NCBI GenBank assembly: GCA_024243835.1
Contig: JALPMN010000540.1
Span: 1 to 16,583 of the forward strand
DNA length: 16,583 nucleotides
Source: Enteropsectra breve
Taxonomy: Eukaryota > Microsporidia
Direction: 5' to 3'
Below, one piece after another: positions 5,793 through 13,344 of this stretch; position 1 is the first letter of the stretch, and every line of letters starts with the position of its first letter. Both the position numbers and the translations under genes were made by a program. Below the pieces are notes generated by a model. It was given only the letters and a program-made list of their open reading frames with translations. It made no database searches and was not told where the DNA came from.

Positions 5793-7463
5793 ATGAACAA
5801 AAAGTCTGCAGCTGAAGTTCTCAGAGAAAAATACATGGCACAGCACCTGAAGAAGGCAGCGGAGACAAAGGCACATCCAGACATGAGTGAAATGCACGGC
5901 ATGGACTATCTCAAGAACGAGATTGCGAGCAAAATTGCAATGCCGCTCTTCGAGCCAGAGCGGTACAGAGACATCGGGGGCGAGCGCCCGAAGACGCTTC
6001 TCATCCACGGCGTGCCAGGAACAGGAAAGTCTTTCCTTCTGAACTGCTTCTGCCAGACCCACTGGCTGCCGCTCATTTCCGGGTATTTGGAGACTGCGAA
6101 GGATGTGAAAGATCTTTTTGGGAAGGCACGCTCCACCGAGCGCTCTATCATTTTAATAAAAAACATAGAGAATTATTCCGCCGAGGCGCGCATTCTCTAC
6201 GAGCTGAGGGAGGCGATCCGTGCGATGGACTTCAATGCGCTCGTTGTTTTTACCGCCAGCACCCCCGTTGATTTTGTGCCGTACGACTCTGAGATCTTCG
6301 TTCGAATCCCAACGCTCTACGCGCGCCAGGAGATCATTGAGGGGCTTATTAAGAAGCTGCGCACCGAGTCCATCGACACGCTTCTTCTGGCGAGGAACAC
6401 GCCCGGATTTGTGCCTGGGCAGCTTGTGCGGCTGATGTCGCTTGCCACCACGCGGGCGCTCGAGCGTGCATCGCAGCCGAGTGTTCAGGGTCTCTCCATC
6501 AACAACAGCAGCGATATTAATATTAATAGTAACCCTAATAGCAATATTAATAGTAGCCCTAATAGTATAACAGATGATAATAACAGTATCAATAATAACA
6601 GTATCAATAATAGCAATAATAACAATATTAATATGAATAAGGCCGCTGTCAAGATGGAAGACTTCATAGAATCAATCAGAGAATGGAAAAACCTTAAAAT
6701 AGATGTTACGTTCGATGATATTGGGGCACTGGGTGCCGTAAAGGAGGAACTCACAACAAGCATCCTGCTGCCCTCGAGGTACCCAGAAAGATTCAGAAGA
6801 TTCGGAATTGCAAAGCCAGGGGGCATTCTGCTCTACGGGCCGCCCGGGTGCGGAAAGACACTCGTTGCACGTGCTGTGAGCAACGTGGCACACTGCAACT
6901 TCCTCTCGATCAAGGGCCCAGAGCTGATCACAAAGTTCGTTGGAGACTCAGAGAAAAAACTCAGAGATCTTTTCCAGAGGGCGAAGGCACTGAGCCCCTG
7001 TGTGCTGTTCTTCGATGAAATCGACTCGCTCTGTGGGGTGCGTGGAAGAAACGAGTTCAGCGATCGGATTGTCAACCAGATTCTCACGCTGATGGACGGC
7101 CTTGATGACAGAGGCGAGGTTTATCTGATCGGAGCCACAAACAGAATAAAATCAATCGATGGGGCGCTGCTGCGTCCCGGAAGATTCGACAAGGTCATTG
7201 AGGTGCCGTTCCCAGATGAGAAGGAGGCACGCGAGATCTTTGAAAAGTGTGCCAGCAAAATGCCGATGGAGCCGTTCAGTCTGGACGGGTTTTCGTTCGA
7301 GAATCTTTCCGGTGCGGACATCTCGGGGATTGTTAATCTGGCAGCGGTGCTGTGCCTGCGCGACAATTTTGACACAGCGGATTTGGTTGTTTCCAGGGAG
7401 TATTTTGTCAGGGCATTTGAGAAGTTCAGAGAGATGAAGGACAAGCTGTCTGAAATAGAGTAA
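5793..7463 (+). CDS. RIX7: Tandem AAA ATPase, Rix7/NVL type (60S ribosome assembly)
   Basis: Rix7/NVL is a nucleolar double AAA ATPase that removes factors from pre-60S ribosomes. The 556-residue protein has two AAA modules. D1 (about 35-230) keeps Walker A GVPGTGKS (73-80), but its Walker B reads IILIKN (119-124) in place of hhhhDE, and the sensor-1 region reads TAST rather than GATN, so hydrolysis in D1 is probably lost. D2 (about 300-520) is intact: GPPGCGKT (349-356), FFDEID (406-411), GATN (447-450) and arginine fingers R461 and R464 in LLRPGRF. The PPGCGKT form and the DDIGAL entry to D2 favour Rix7/NVL over Drg1/AFG2 or Cdc48. The N-terminal regulatory domain is missing; the protein is about two thirds of the yeast length. 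Residues 236-283, between the two domains, are an Asn/Ser/Ile-rich insert. Confidence 0.85.
   Translation: MNKKSAAEVLREKYMAQHLKKAAETKAHPDMSEMHGMDYLKNEIASKIAMPLFEPERYRDIGGERPKTLLIHGVPGTGKSFLLNCFCQTHWLPLISGYLETAKDVKDLFGKARSTERSIILIKNIENYSAEARILYELREAIRAMDFNALVVFTASTPVDFVPYDSEIFVRIPTLYARQEIIEGLIKKLRTESIDTLLLARNTPGFVPGQLVRLMSLATTRALERASQPSVQGLSINNSSDININSNPNSNINSSPNSITDDNNSINNNSINNSNNNNINMNKAAVKMEDFIESIREWKNLKIDVTFDDIGALGAVKEELTTSILLPSRYPERFRRFGIAKPGGILLYGPPGCGKTLVARAVSNVAHCNFLSIKGPELITKFVGDSEKKLRDLFQRAKALSPCVLFFDEIDSLCGVRGRNEFSDRIVNQILTLMDGLDDRGEVYLIGATNRIKSIDGALLRPGRFDKVIEVPFPDEKEAREIFEKCASKMPMEPFSLDGFSFENLSGADISGIVNLAAVLCLRDNFDTADLVVSREYFVRAFEKFREMKDKLSEIE
6498..6641 (+). repeat. Low-complexity Asn/Ser insert between the AAA domains
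   Basis: Residues 236-283 of the Rix7-like protein consist almost only of N, S, I, D and a few P. The DNA is built from AAT, ATT, AGT and ACC-like triplets, with related blocks such as AATATTAATAGTA repeated. G+C falls sharply relative to both flanking AAA domains. The frame stays open and there are no GT...AG borders, so it is read as coding. Confidence 0.85.
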
Positions 7464-7947
7464 AACAATAGTTAGATTTTAAGCATTATTTACTTTTCAA
7501 GAAGGTAAAATTCTTCAACGATACACTTCACTTGAAGGGATGTCTTTTATACCTATAGTTTTTTGCTGAAAATATGTATATAAGCTAATACTTTAATTAA
7601 AGTACCCTTATCATGATTTTTCATGTTCCAACACTCTTTAATAATAGTATTACCAGCAGACAGGATAATAATAGTTGTAGAAAATAGTTTTAATAGCAGA
7701 CAGGATAATAGTGATATCGAATATTTATACGATAGTGCTATAGAATAGTGCTATAGAATAGTGATGGAAATGACACAATCATACGAACTTGGAGCTTCTA
7801 ATCACAAGAAAGTAATATTGTTACTAGCTAAATTATTTAATGACACGGGTAACAAAACTATACATTAGTTAACAAATATAATTAATAAAGATAGAGAATT
7901 AAAATAAAGTATTATAAATTAAAATCACATATTTATTAAAAAAATGC
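7464..7947. other. AT-rich spacer between convergent 3' ends
   Basis: No gene is visible between the stop of the AAA ATPase and the stop of the minus-strand membrane protein. It holds two small direct-repeat families (7655-7710 and 7732-7764) and otherwise AT-rich unstructured sequence. Both flanking genes end here, so it must carry both polyadenylation regions. Confidence 0.5.
7655..7764. repeat. Short direct repeats in the convergent spacer
   Basis: AGCAGACAGGATAATA occurs at 7655-7670 and again at 7695-7710 (40-bp period). Just downstream the 13-mer ATAGTGCTATAGA is repeated at 7732-7744 and 7745-7757, with a partial third copy from 7758. None is coding. Confidence 0.85.
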
Positions 7948-9306
7948 TCATTCCTTCTCATACAGTAAGAACACTGCATTGGTAAACATTTTTTGTATCC
8001 ACTCCTCCCTAACATCTTCTTCAAACACGTGTAGTGTGCGAGTATAAAAAACACTTAGGAAAGAGCGTCCTTCATTATTTTTTGCATGACAGATTATGGC
8101 CTTTATTTTATATTTCGCCTCTTCCGATCCATAATTTCTGAATTTAAGGGTTGTTCTATGTGCTCTTCTTGTATCTCTATAAGCTTGTACATAAAGATTA
8201 GTTGTAATTATAATTGCATCACTGTATTTACTCTCGATCTCTGAAGGCAATCCTCTGGAGTTCTGCGTATTCATTGAGTCCTTCACGGCATCACTGCTCC
8301 TCAAAAGATGGTCACAGGTTTTTTCTATGGACACGTCATTTAGCCAGATGTTTGGCACAGCATTATTGAAATTAAATGTATTGCTGCTTTCAACCGTCGG
8401 GCTAAATAGTTCGCCAGGAGTCTTTATAACGACTTTATTGCAGAACATGCTGTGCACTCTCTCATCTTCGCTGGATATTTTCTCAATGACAAATTTCATC
8501 ATACTGTCATAATCAGAGAAAGCGCAGGGCTGGCACTTGAGTTCCTTGTATTTTTCTATGATCTCAGCATCCTTTGGCCCAGGAATTGCTAAAGTGTATT
8601 TGAACAGCGAGAGAAACGGCTGGGTAGCGGAATCAAAGTTATTTTTAGTAATTAGCGTGTAAAATTTGGTGTATTCTTTCAAGAAGAAAGCGCACAAACT
8701 CATACTAATAACGGTATCTCTAGCGCTTAATCCAGCTATTAAACAATGCTGCATATCGAGTGGCTCGAAAGAATGCTTAGAAAGCAGGTTAGCAACAAGT
8801 ATTTGATACTCGATCTTCTTCATTGATTGGTCTTCATTGCGTTCCTCATGTTGTGGCTCTTCATGTATTTCAATTTGTGGTGTTTCTTGAACGGATCTGG
8901 CAAGGTGTGGTTCTTTCTTTTGCTCCACTTGTATTGGCGCTTCTGAGTGTGTCGTAGTTTGAGGCTCTTTGAATTGTGTCTTAGCTTGCGGCTCTTTGAA
9001 TTGTGTAATAATATGGGGCACTTCTGAGTGTGTCGTAGTTTGAGGCTCTTTGAATTGTGTCGTAGTAATATGGGGCTCTTCACTGTGCGTAACAACTTGA
9101 GGCACTTCTGAGTGTTGCATAATATTTTGGGGCTCCTCAGCGTGCGTAATATTTTGGGGCTCTATGGGTTTTTCCACTGTTGTTTTTTCTTGCTCACCAG
9201 TTTGTTTCTTGCTGCTTCTGTTGAAGTAAGCTATCGACAGGCAAATAACAGCAACTCCGGCGACGAAGACTACTATCCCTCCCAGCCATTTATTCGTTAA
9301 TTGCAT
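7948..9306 (-). CDS. Membrane-anchored protein with EPQ/EPH repeats and a possible inactive USP-like domain
   Basis: The ATG chosen is at 9306-9304 (452 residues): a CCC element lies 7 to 9 bases before it and an AAAATTTTT block just upstream; the frame is open further up only through a TTG. Residues 8-27 form one transmembrane or signal-anchor helix, followed by a basic patch. Residues about 49-153 are degenerate 10-12-residue repeats built around (S/K)E(V/E/A)P(Q/H). The C-terminal 285 residues resemble, weakly, a ubiquitin-specific protease: GLSARDT (192-198) at the place of the GLxNxGNTC box, SDYDSMMKFV (264-273) like the QDAxEFL block, YKIKAIICH (399-407) like the strand before the catalytic His, and AVFLLYEKE (444-452) like AYLLFYER. 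The catalytic Cys would be V and the GHY His would be R (GRSF, 413-416), so it would be an inactive relative. The fold assignment is inference from short motifs and could be wrong. Confidence 0.8.
   Translation of the reverse strand: MQLTNKWLGGIVVFVAGVAVICLSIAYFNRSSKKQTGEQEKTTVEKPIEPQNITHAEEPQNIMQHSEVPQVVTHSEEPHITTTQFKEPQTTTHSEVPHIITQFKEPQAKTQFKEPQTTTHSEAPIQVEQKKEPHLARSVQETPQIEIHEEPQHEERNEDQSMKKIEYQILVANLLSKHSFEPLDMQHCLIAGLSARDTVISMSLCAFFLKEYTKFYTLITKNNFDSATQPFLSLFKYTLAIPGPKDAEIIEKYKELKCQPCAFSDYDSMMKFVIEKISSEDERVHSMFCNKVVIKTPGELFSPTVESSNTFNFNNAVPNIWLNDVSIEKTCDHLLRSSDAVKDSMNTQNSRGLPSEIESKYSDAIIITTNLYVQAYRDTRRAHRTTLKFRNYGSEEAKYKIKAIICHAKNNEGRSFLSVFYTRTLHVFEEDVREEWIQKMFTNAVFLLYEKE
8940..9061. 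repeat. 41-bp exact duplication inside the EPQ repeat region
   Basis: A 41-bp sequence at 8940-8980 recurs without a mismatch at 9021-9061. The 81-bp period equals 27 codons, so the frame is kept. It encodes the KEPQTTTHSE segment twice. The perfect identity shows that this part of the membrane protein grew by recent duplication, while the other repeats have diverged. Confidence 0.93.
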
Positions 9307-9333
9307 ATTTATGGGCAATTTAATAAAAATTTT
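9307..9333 (-). promoter_or_regulatory. AAAATTTTT plus CCC start signal
   Basis: On the minus strand AAAATTTTT (9333-9325) is followed after a short AT spacer by GCCC (CCC at 9315-9313) and then the ATG at 9306. This is a clear instance of the microsporidian A/T block plus CCC arrangement and is the reason for choosing the internal ATG as start. Confidence 0.6.
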
Positions 9334-9567
9334 AAAAGGGGAGATTAATCTGATTCTATCAAATTACTTTTGCTATCATATAATAGATTGCCCTCTGTGC
9401 ACTTTAAACTATATAATAGTGCGAATATTATCATGTCAGAATTGGGTAATTTTTTGCTACACTGTTTAAAAATGAGCTTACATTTACTCAAAGCACTTTC
9501 TGAACATGACCCATTTTTAAATGACAAATCTAATAAATCTAAGTAGAAATGCCATATCTGCAATTTT

Positions 9568-9574
9568 AAAAAAA
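9568..9574 (-). terminator. Pol III T-run terminator of tRNA-Tyr
   Basis: Seven T's on the minus strand follow the tRNA-Tyr discriminator base (9575) with no gap. Confidence 0.85.
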
Positions 9575-9657
9575 TCTCCCAAGCCGGAGTCGAACCAGCG
9601 ACCCGCTGATCCCTACCAATTCTACAGTCAGCTGCTCTACCACTGAGCTATTGAGAG
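9575..9657 (-). tRNA. tRNA-Tyr (anticodon GUA) with an 11-nt intron
   Basis: The minus strand folds as a standard tRNA: acceptor CTCTCAA pairs with TTGGGAG (one T-G pair), discriminator A at 9575, A box TAGCTCAGTGG, B box GGTTCGACTCC. The anticodon stem GCTGA/TCAGC encloses 18 bases instead of 7. Removing 11 bases after position 37 (window 9611-9621) leaves CTGTAGA, the canonical tRNA-Tyr loop with anticodon GTA (window 9623-9625). Intron position between 37 and 38 is that of nuclear tRNA introns. Splicing would need the tRNA splicing endonuclease and ligase. Confidence 0.95.
9611..9621 (-). other. tRNA-Tyr intron (11 nt)
   Basis: AATTGGTAGGG on the minus strand lies between tRNA positions 37 and 38. 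It is close to the smallest size known for eukaryotic tRNA-Tyr introns. The exact ends follow from the need for a 7-base anticodon loop closed by the GCTGA/TCAGC stem. Confidence 0.85.
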
Positions 9658-9966
9658 ATAAAAATTAACATAAATAATACTTTAATACAGACTATTTGTA
9701 AAACTTAACTTTCAACAGTCCAAGGTATAAATATCCATTTAAATTTTTAGTAAGCATTTCAGTTTAAAATCAATGATTTATTGCCATCACCATCACAAAG
9801 CTACTCTAAACATGTTCTTTAAAAACTCATCAATTTTTCCGTACGATATGGACAATGAATTATCATTTTTAAATTATCAAAACAAAAAATCTCATTTTCA
9901 ATAGCTTTGCTTCACCATCATATCTGCTGCTGTTATTTTTAAATTTTTAAAAATTTTTACCTATTC
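9658..9966. other. AT-rich spacer upstream of ValRS
   Basis: No gene is seen. It separates the 5' end of the minus-strand tRNA-Tyr from the ValRS start. The last 30 bases hold two AAATTTTT blocks (9941-9948, 9951-9958) followed by ACCT (9959-9962), the start-proximal signal of the ValRS gene. Confidence 0.5.
9941..9962 (+). promoter_or_regulatory. Double AAATTTTT block plus ACCT before ValRS
   Basis: AAATTTTT occurs at 9941-9948 and at 9951-9958, the second followed directly by ACCT and then, four bases later, the ATG at 9967. It is the C-poor end of the same signal family seen before other genes here. Confidence 0.45.
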
Positions 9967-12900
9967 ATGCAGTCGAACAATTCTGAGGAGAAAAGCAATA
10001 CTCATAATGCCAGTACTGATGAAAAGAATGCCAGTGCGTTCACCAAAAAAGAGATAAGCAAGGAGCAGAAGAAGCAGCTTGAGCAGAAGAAGAAGGAGGA
10101 GAAGCTTGAAAAGCTCAGACTGAAGAGAGAGATGCAAATGAAAGAGCAGACAGAGAAGACAGATAAGAAGGACCAGACAGATAAGAAGGAGAAGAAGGAA
10201 AGTGGTTCCAAGGGCTACGATCCAGCACCCGTTGAGCGGAAATGGATCGAGTACTGGAAGACCCACAGTGCCTTCACACCGCGTGTTTCAGAAGAAAATC
10301 CCGAAATGACTGGTACAGATAGAAAGAAGTTTTCCATTGTGATTCCGCCCCCGAACATCACCGGCTCGCTGCACATCGGCCACTCCATGGCCATTGCCAT
10401 CGAGGACTGCGTTGTGCGCTACAAGAGAAACACGGGCCACGAGACGCTCTACCTCCCAGGCCTCGACCATGCGGGCATAGCCACGCAGAATGTTGTTTTG
10501 CGCTCCACAGGCCCCGTTGACCGTCCTGCGTTCCTGAAAGCGGCGTATGACTGGTCTGACCGCTACGGCTCGCGTATCTTTGAGCAGTTTGATCGCATGG
10601 GCACGTCCCTTGATTATTCCCGCAAGCGCTTTACACTCGATGCGCCGTCTGTCCGTGCTGTTTCCACCGCGTTTATTGAGCTGCACCGCAAGGGCCTTAT
10701 CTACCGGGACAACAAGATGGTGAACTGGTGCGGTGCGCTTAAGACGGTTGTTTCTGATCTGGAGGTTGACTACAAGGACATAGCCGGTGGAGCTGTGCTT
10801 GAGGCGGATGGCGGATCCTACCGCTTTGGAGTGATGTACTATGTGAAGTATCGTATCATCAGCATTGACAATATCAATAAAGATTATAATAAAGAGTATT
10901 ATAAGGACGATATAGAGAATATCAATAAGCTGACTGAGATGCTGAACAAACACGCCTCTCTGAAAGAAGAAGATCTTCAGAATCTCCCGTTCGTTGTTGT
11001 GGGAACAACCCGTCCAGAAACGATTCTTGGGGACAGTGCCATTTGCATCAATCCGGCAGACGAGAGATTTTCAGATTTTGAGAGGATTTTCAGCAGTGGG
11101 TCTGTGCTTGATGTGATGAACAGCGCCAATAGAAATGTAGGCATTAATAATGATAATGATAATAATAATGAAAATACTATTAACAATAATGATAACAATA
11201 ATGATATTAATGATACACTGAAGAACGAAAGAAAAAACAAATACAAAACAAGCTACGTAGAGAGTGATGAAATAAAAACAAACAGCAGATACTTCGCAGT
11301 AAACCCAGTAACAGGGGAAATAATAAGAATTATTTATGATGCACAGGCAGACATGGGGCTGGGCACGGGAGTGTTGAAGGTAACGCCAGCGCATGATCCG
11401 GTGGATTTCAAGCTGGGAAAGAAGCACGATCTGCCGTTCAAGAAGATTATGGATGCCTCCAACAGCATTGTGTACAGAACGGATGATGATATTCATATAA
11501 ATATTAAAAATAATGATATAGATATTAAAAATAGCGATATTAATAAAGATACTTCTGGCTCGTGGAACGGAATGAAGAGATTCGAGTGCAGAAAGAAAAT
11601 ACTCGAATTCCTGAAGAACAAAGAGCATCTCGTCAGCGAAGAGCCACACAGCCAGGTGCTGCCCTTCTGCTCAAGGAGCGGCGATCTCATTGAGCCTATG
11701 GTGAAATCCCAGTGGTGGATGGACTGCCGAGGAATGGCACAGAAGGCCATCGATGGGGTGCGCAGCGGAGAGATACGGCTGGTGCCTGAGGAGGCTAAGG
11801 CCACGTGGTTCCGCTGGCTGGAGAACATCCGGGACTGGTGCCTGTCGCGCCAGCTGTGGTGGGGGCATCGTATTCCTGCGTATCGCTGTATAAAGAATAA
11901 GAATAATAATAATGATAGTGATATTAAAATTAATAATGATAGTGATAATAAAGATATTAAAACTTTTGATAATGATAATGATAACGATAGTGAAAAGTGG
12001 GTCGTGGCTGAAGACGAAACACAGGCACTCGCCATGGCCAAGGAACAGGGATACGACGCAGTGGAGCAGGACGAGGATGTGCTGGACACGTGGTTCAGCT
12101 CTGGGCTGTGGCCATTCTCCACCATGGGATGGCCTGATAAAACTGCCGATATGAAGAGATTCTTCCCAAACAGCATTTTAGAGACAGGCTCTGACATCCT
12201 GTTCTTCTGGGTGGCGAGGATGGTGATGATGAGCTACGAACTGCTGGGCACAAGGCCCTTCGACACAATTCTGCTGCACGGCCTGGTGAGAGACTCACAC
12301 GGAAGGAAAATGTCAAAGAGTCTCGGGAATGTGGTGGATCCGCTGTACGTGATCGATGGGATATCCCTGGAGGAGATGAGAGCGAAGCTTGCGGGTGGAA
12401 ACATCAAGGATCCACGGGAGCTGAAGCGGGCGAGTGATGCCCTGGGAAAGGACTATCCGAATGGAATCCCGAAGTGTGGAACAGACGCACTGCGTTTTGC
12501 ACTGCTGAGCTACACGAATGGAATCAAAGACATAAATCTGGATATTCTGCGGGTGCAGGGATATTCACGGCTGTGCAACAAGATCTTCAATGCCTTCAAG
12601 TACATCAAGAGTCGTCTGGACACATCATTTAATAGTAGAAAAGATATTGTTAATAGTAGTAATGTTAATAGTAGAAAAGATATTAAGAGCAATAGTAATA
12701 ATGTTAATAATGATATTGATATTAAGAGTAAAGATAATAGTAATAGTAATGGATATATTGTTAATAGTAGTAAAGATATTGTTAATAGTAAAGATATTGA
12801 TATTGGCGTGAGGAGCATGGAGATTTCTTATCCCATGCACGAAAAGTGGATCATAAGAAAATTCAACAAGACCCTCAGAGAACAGCACCAGTTCCTAGAG

Positions 12901-13344
12901 GCGTACAACTTCATGGCTGCAACACAGTCAATCCATTCATTCTTCATCTACGATTTCTGTGATATTTTCATTGAAGTCTCCAAGTCTGGAAAGAGCAGCC
13001 AGCTGCTTCTGAAAATATTCAAGGGATGCATGGAGATGCTTAATCCGTACATGCCATTTATCACAGAGGAATTCCATTACGATCTGTTTGGAACAACCGT
13101 GGGTTCGTATCCTGAGGAGATTCTTCTGGAGGATGAAGGTGCTAGCGATGCCTTTGAGGATGTGGTGGCTCTGGCCAAGGCTGTCAGGACACGCGGTGCA
13201 CGGATGGAGATGTTTGCGGGTGGGGAGTATCTGCAGGCACTGGCCCGTGGGAAGATCGAGTTTGTTTCTGATTTGAGTGGGAGCGAGAAGCTGGAGAAGT
13301 ATCAGTTGGGAGACAGGGAGCTTATGATTGAGTATTTATCATAA
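9967..13344 (+). CDS. VAS1: Valyl-tRNA synthetase, cytosolic, with five low-complexity inserts
   Basis: Class I synthetase charging tRNA-Val. Residues about 20-78 are a Lys/Glu/Gln-rich, probably helical extension. The catalytic domain shows PPPNITGSLHIGH (HIGH 136-139), the LPGLDHAGIATQ block, WWGHRIPAY, DTWFSSGLWPFSTMGWP (from 707) and KMSKS (781-785). The CP1 editing domain carries TTRPET (347-352). GTDALRFALLSY and the following helices form the anticodon-binding region. These blocks separate ValRS from IleRS and LeuRS. Five Asn/Asp/Ile/Lys/Ser-rich insertions interrupt it at about residues 299-324, 393-418, 506-529, 642-677 and 889-946, about 170 residues in all. Without them and the N-terminal tail the core is shorter than in yeast, and the C-terminal coiled coil of other ValRSs appears absent. 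Length (1125) is thus close to yeast only because of the inserts. No targeting presequence is visible. Confidence 0.97.
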   Translation: MQSNNSEEKSNTHNASTDEKNASAFTKKEISKEQKKQLEQKKKEEKLEKLRLKREMQMKEQTEKTDKKDQTDKKEKKESGSKGYDPAPVERKWIEYWKTHSAFTPRVSEENPEMTGTDRKKFSIVIPPPNITGSLHIGHSMAIAIEDCVVRYKRNTGHETLYLPGLDHAGIATQNVVLRSTGPVDRPAFLKAAYDWSDRYGSRIFEQFDRMGTSLDYSRKRFTLDAPSVRAVSTAFIELHRKGLIYRDNKMVNWCGALKTVVSDLEVDYKDIAGGAVLEADGGSYRFGVMYYVKYRIISIDNINKDYNKEYYKDDIENINKLTEMLNKHASLKEEDLQNLPFVVVGTTRPETILGDSAICINPADERFSDFERIFSSGSVLDVMNSANRNVGINNDNDNNNENTINNNDNNNDINDTLKNERKNKYKTSYVESDEIKTNSRYFAVNPVTGEIIRIIYDAQADMGLGTGVLKVTPAHDPVDFKLGKKHDLPFKKIMDASNSIVYRTDDDIHINIKNNDIDIKNSDINKDTSGSWNGMKRFECRKKILEFLKNKEHLVSEEPHSQVLPFCSRSGDLIEPMVKSQWWMDCRGMAQKAIDGVRSGEIRLVPEEAKATWFRWLENIRDWCLSRQLWWGHRIPAYRCIKNKNNNNDSDIKINNDSDNKDIKTFDNDNDNDSEKWVVAEDETQALAMAKEQGYDAVEQDEDVLDTWFSSGLWPFSTMGWPDKTADMKRFFPNSILETGSDILFFWVARMVMMSYELLGTRPFDTILLHGLVRDSHGRKMSKSLGNVVDPLYVIDGISLEEMRAKLAGGNIKDPRELKRASDALGKDYPNGIPKCGTDALRFALLSYTNGIKDINLDILRVQGYSRLCNKIFNAFKYIKSRLDTSFNSRKDIVNSSNVNSRKDIKSNSNNVNNDIDIKSKDNSNSNGYIVNSSKDIVNSKDIDIGVRSMEISYPMHEKWIIRKFNKTLREQHQFLEAYNFMAATQSIHSFFIYDFCDIFIEVSKSGKSSQLLLKIFKGCMEMLNPYMPFITEEFHYDLFGTTVGSYPEEILLEDEGASDAFEDVVALAKAVRTRGARMEMFAGGEYLQALARGKIEFVSDLSGSEKLEKYQLGDRELMIEYLS
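11143..11220 (+). repeat. ValRS low-complexity insert 2 (Asn/Asp)
   Basis: Residues 393-418 of ValRS are almost pure N, D and I, encoded by AAT/GAT/ATT/AAC triplets. It lies in the CP1 editing domain between NRNVG and the block leading to SRYFAVNP. Similar inserts lie at 10861-10938 (insert 1), 11482-11553 (insert 3) and 11890-11997 (insert 4). Confidence 0.85.
12631..12804 (+). repeat. ValRS low-complexity insert 5 (NSRKDI/VNSS repeats)
   Basis: Residues 889-946 are the longest ValRS insert. The DNA is an imperfect minisatellite: AATAGTAGAAAAGATATT occurs twice, and GTTAATAGTA(GTA)AAGATATT twice further on. It lies between the YIKSRLDT helix and the PMHEKWI block of the anticodon-binding domain. 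The frame is kept throughout. Confidence 0.85.

Noticed and set aside
9304..9318. Start of the EPQ protein at 9318
   Set aside because: That codon is TTG; the first ATG is at 9304-9306, directly behind the CCC element.
9575..9657. tRNA with a long variable arm (Ser/Leu type)
   Set aside because: The extra bases lie in the anticodon loop, not in the variable region; removing 11 bases gives a standard tRNA-Tyr.
10288..10953. 221-codon antisense frame in ValRS
   Set aside because: It lies fully opposite highly conserved ValRS catalytic motifs (HIGH region) and is a shadow of their codon use.
11493..12197. 234-codon antisense frame in ValRS
   Set aside because: It is antisense to ValRS catalytic blocks and two low-complexity inserts, with Leu/Ser runs from AAT/GAT triplets.
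10861..12804. AT-rich ValRS segments as spliceosomal introns
   Set aside because: Every segment stays in frame without stops and lacks GT...AG ends or a branch-site motif; low-complexity coding inserts explain them better.
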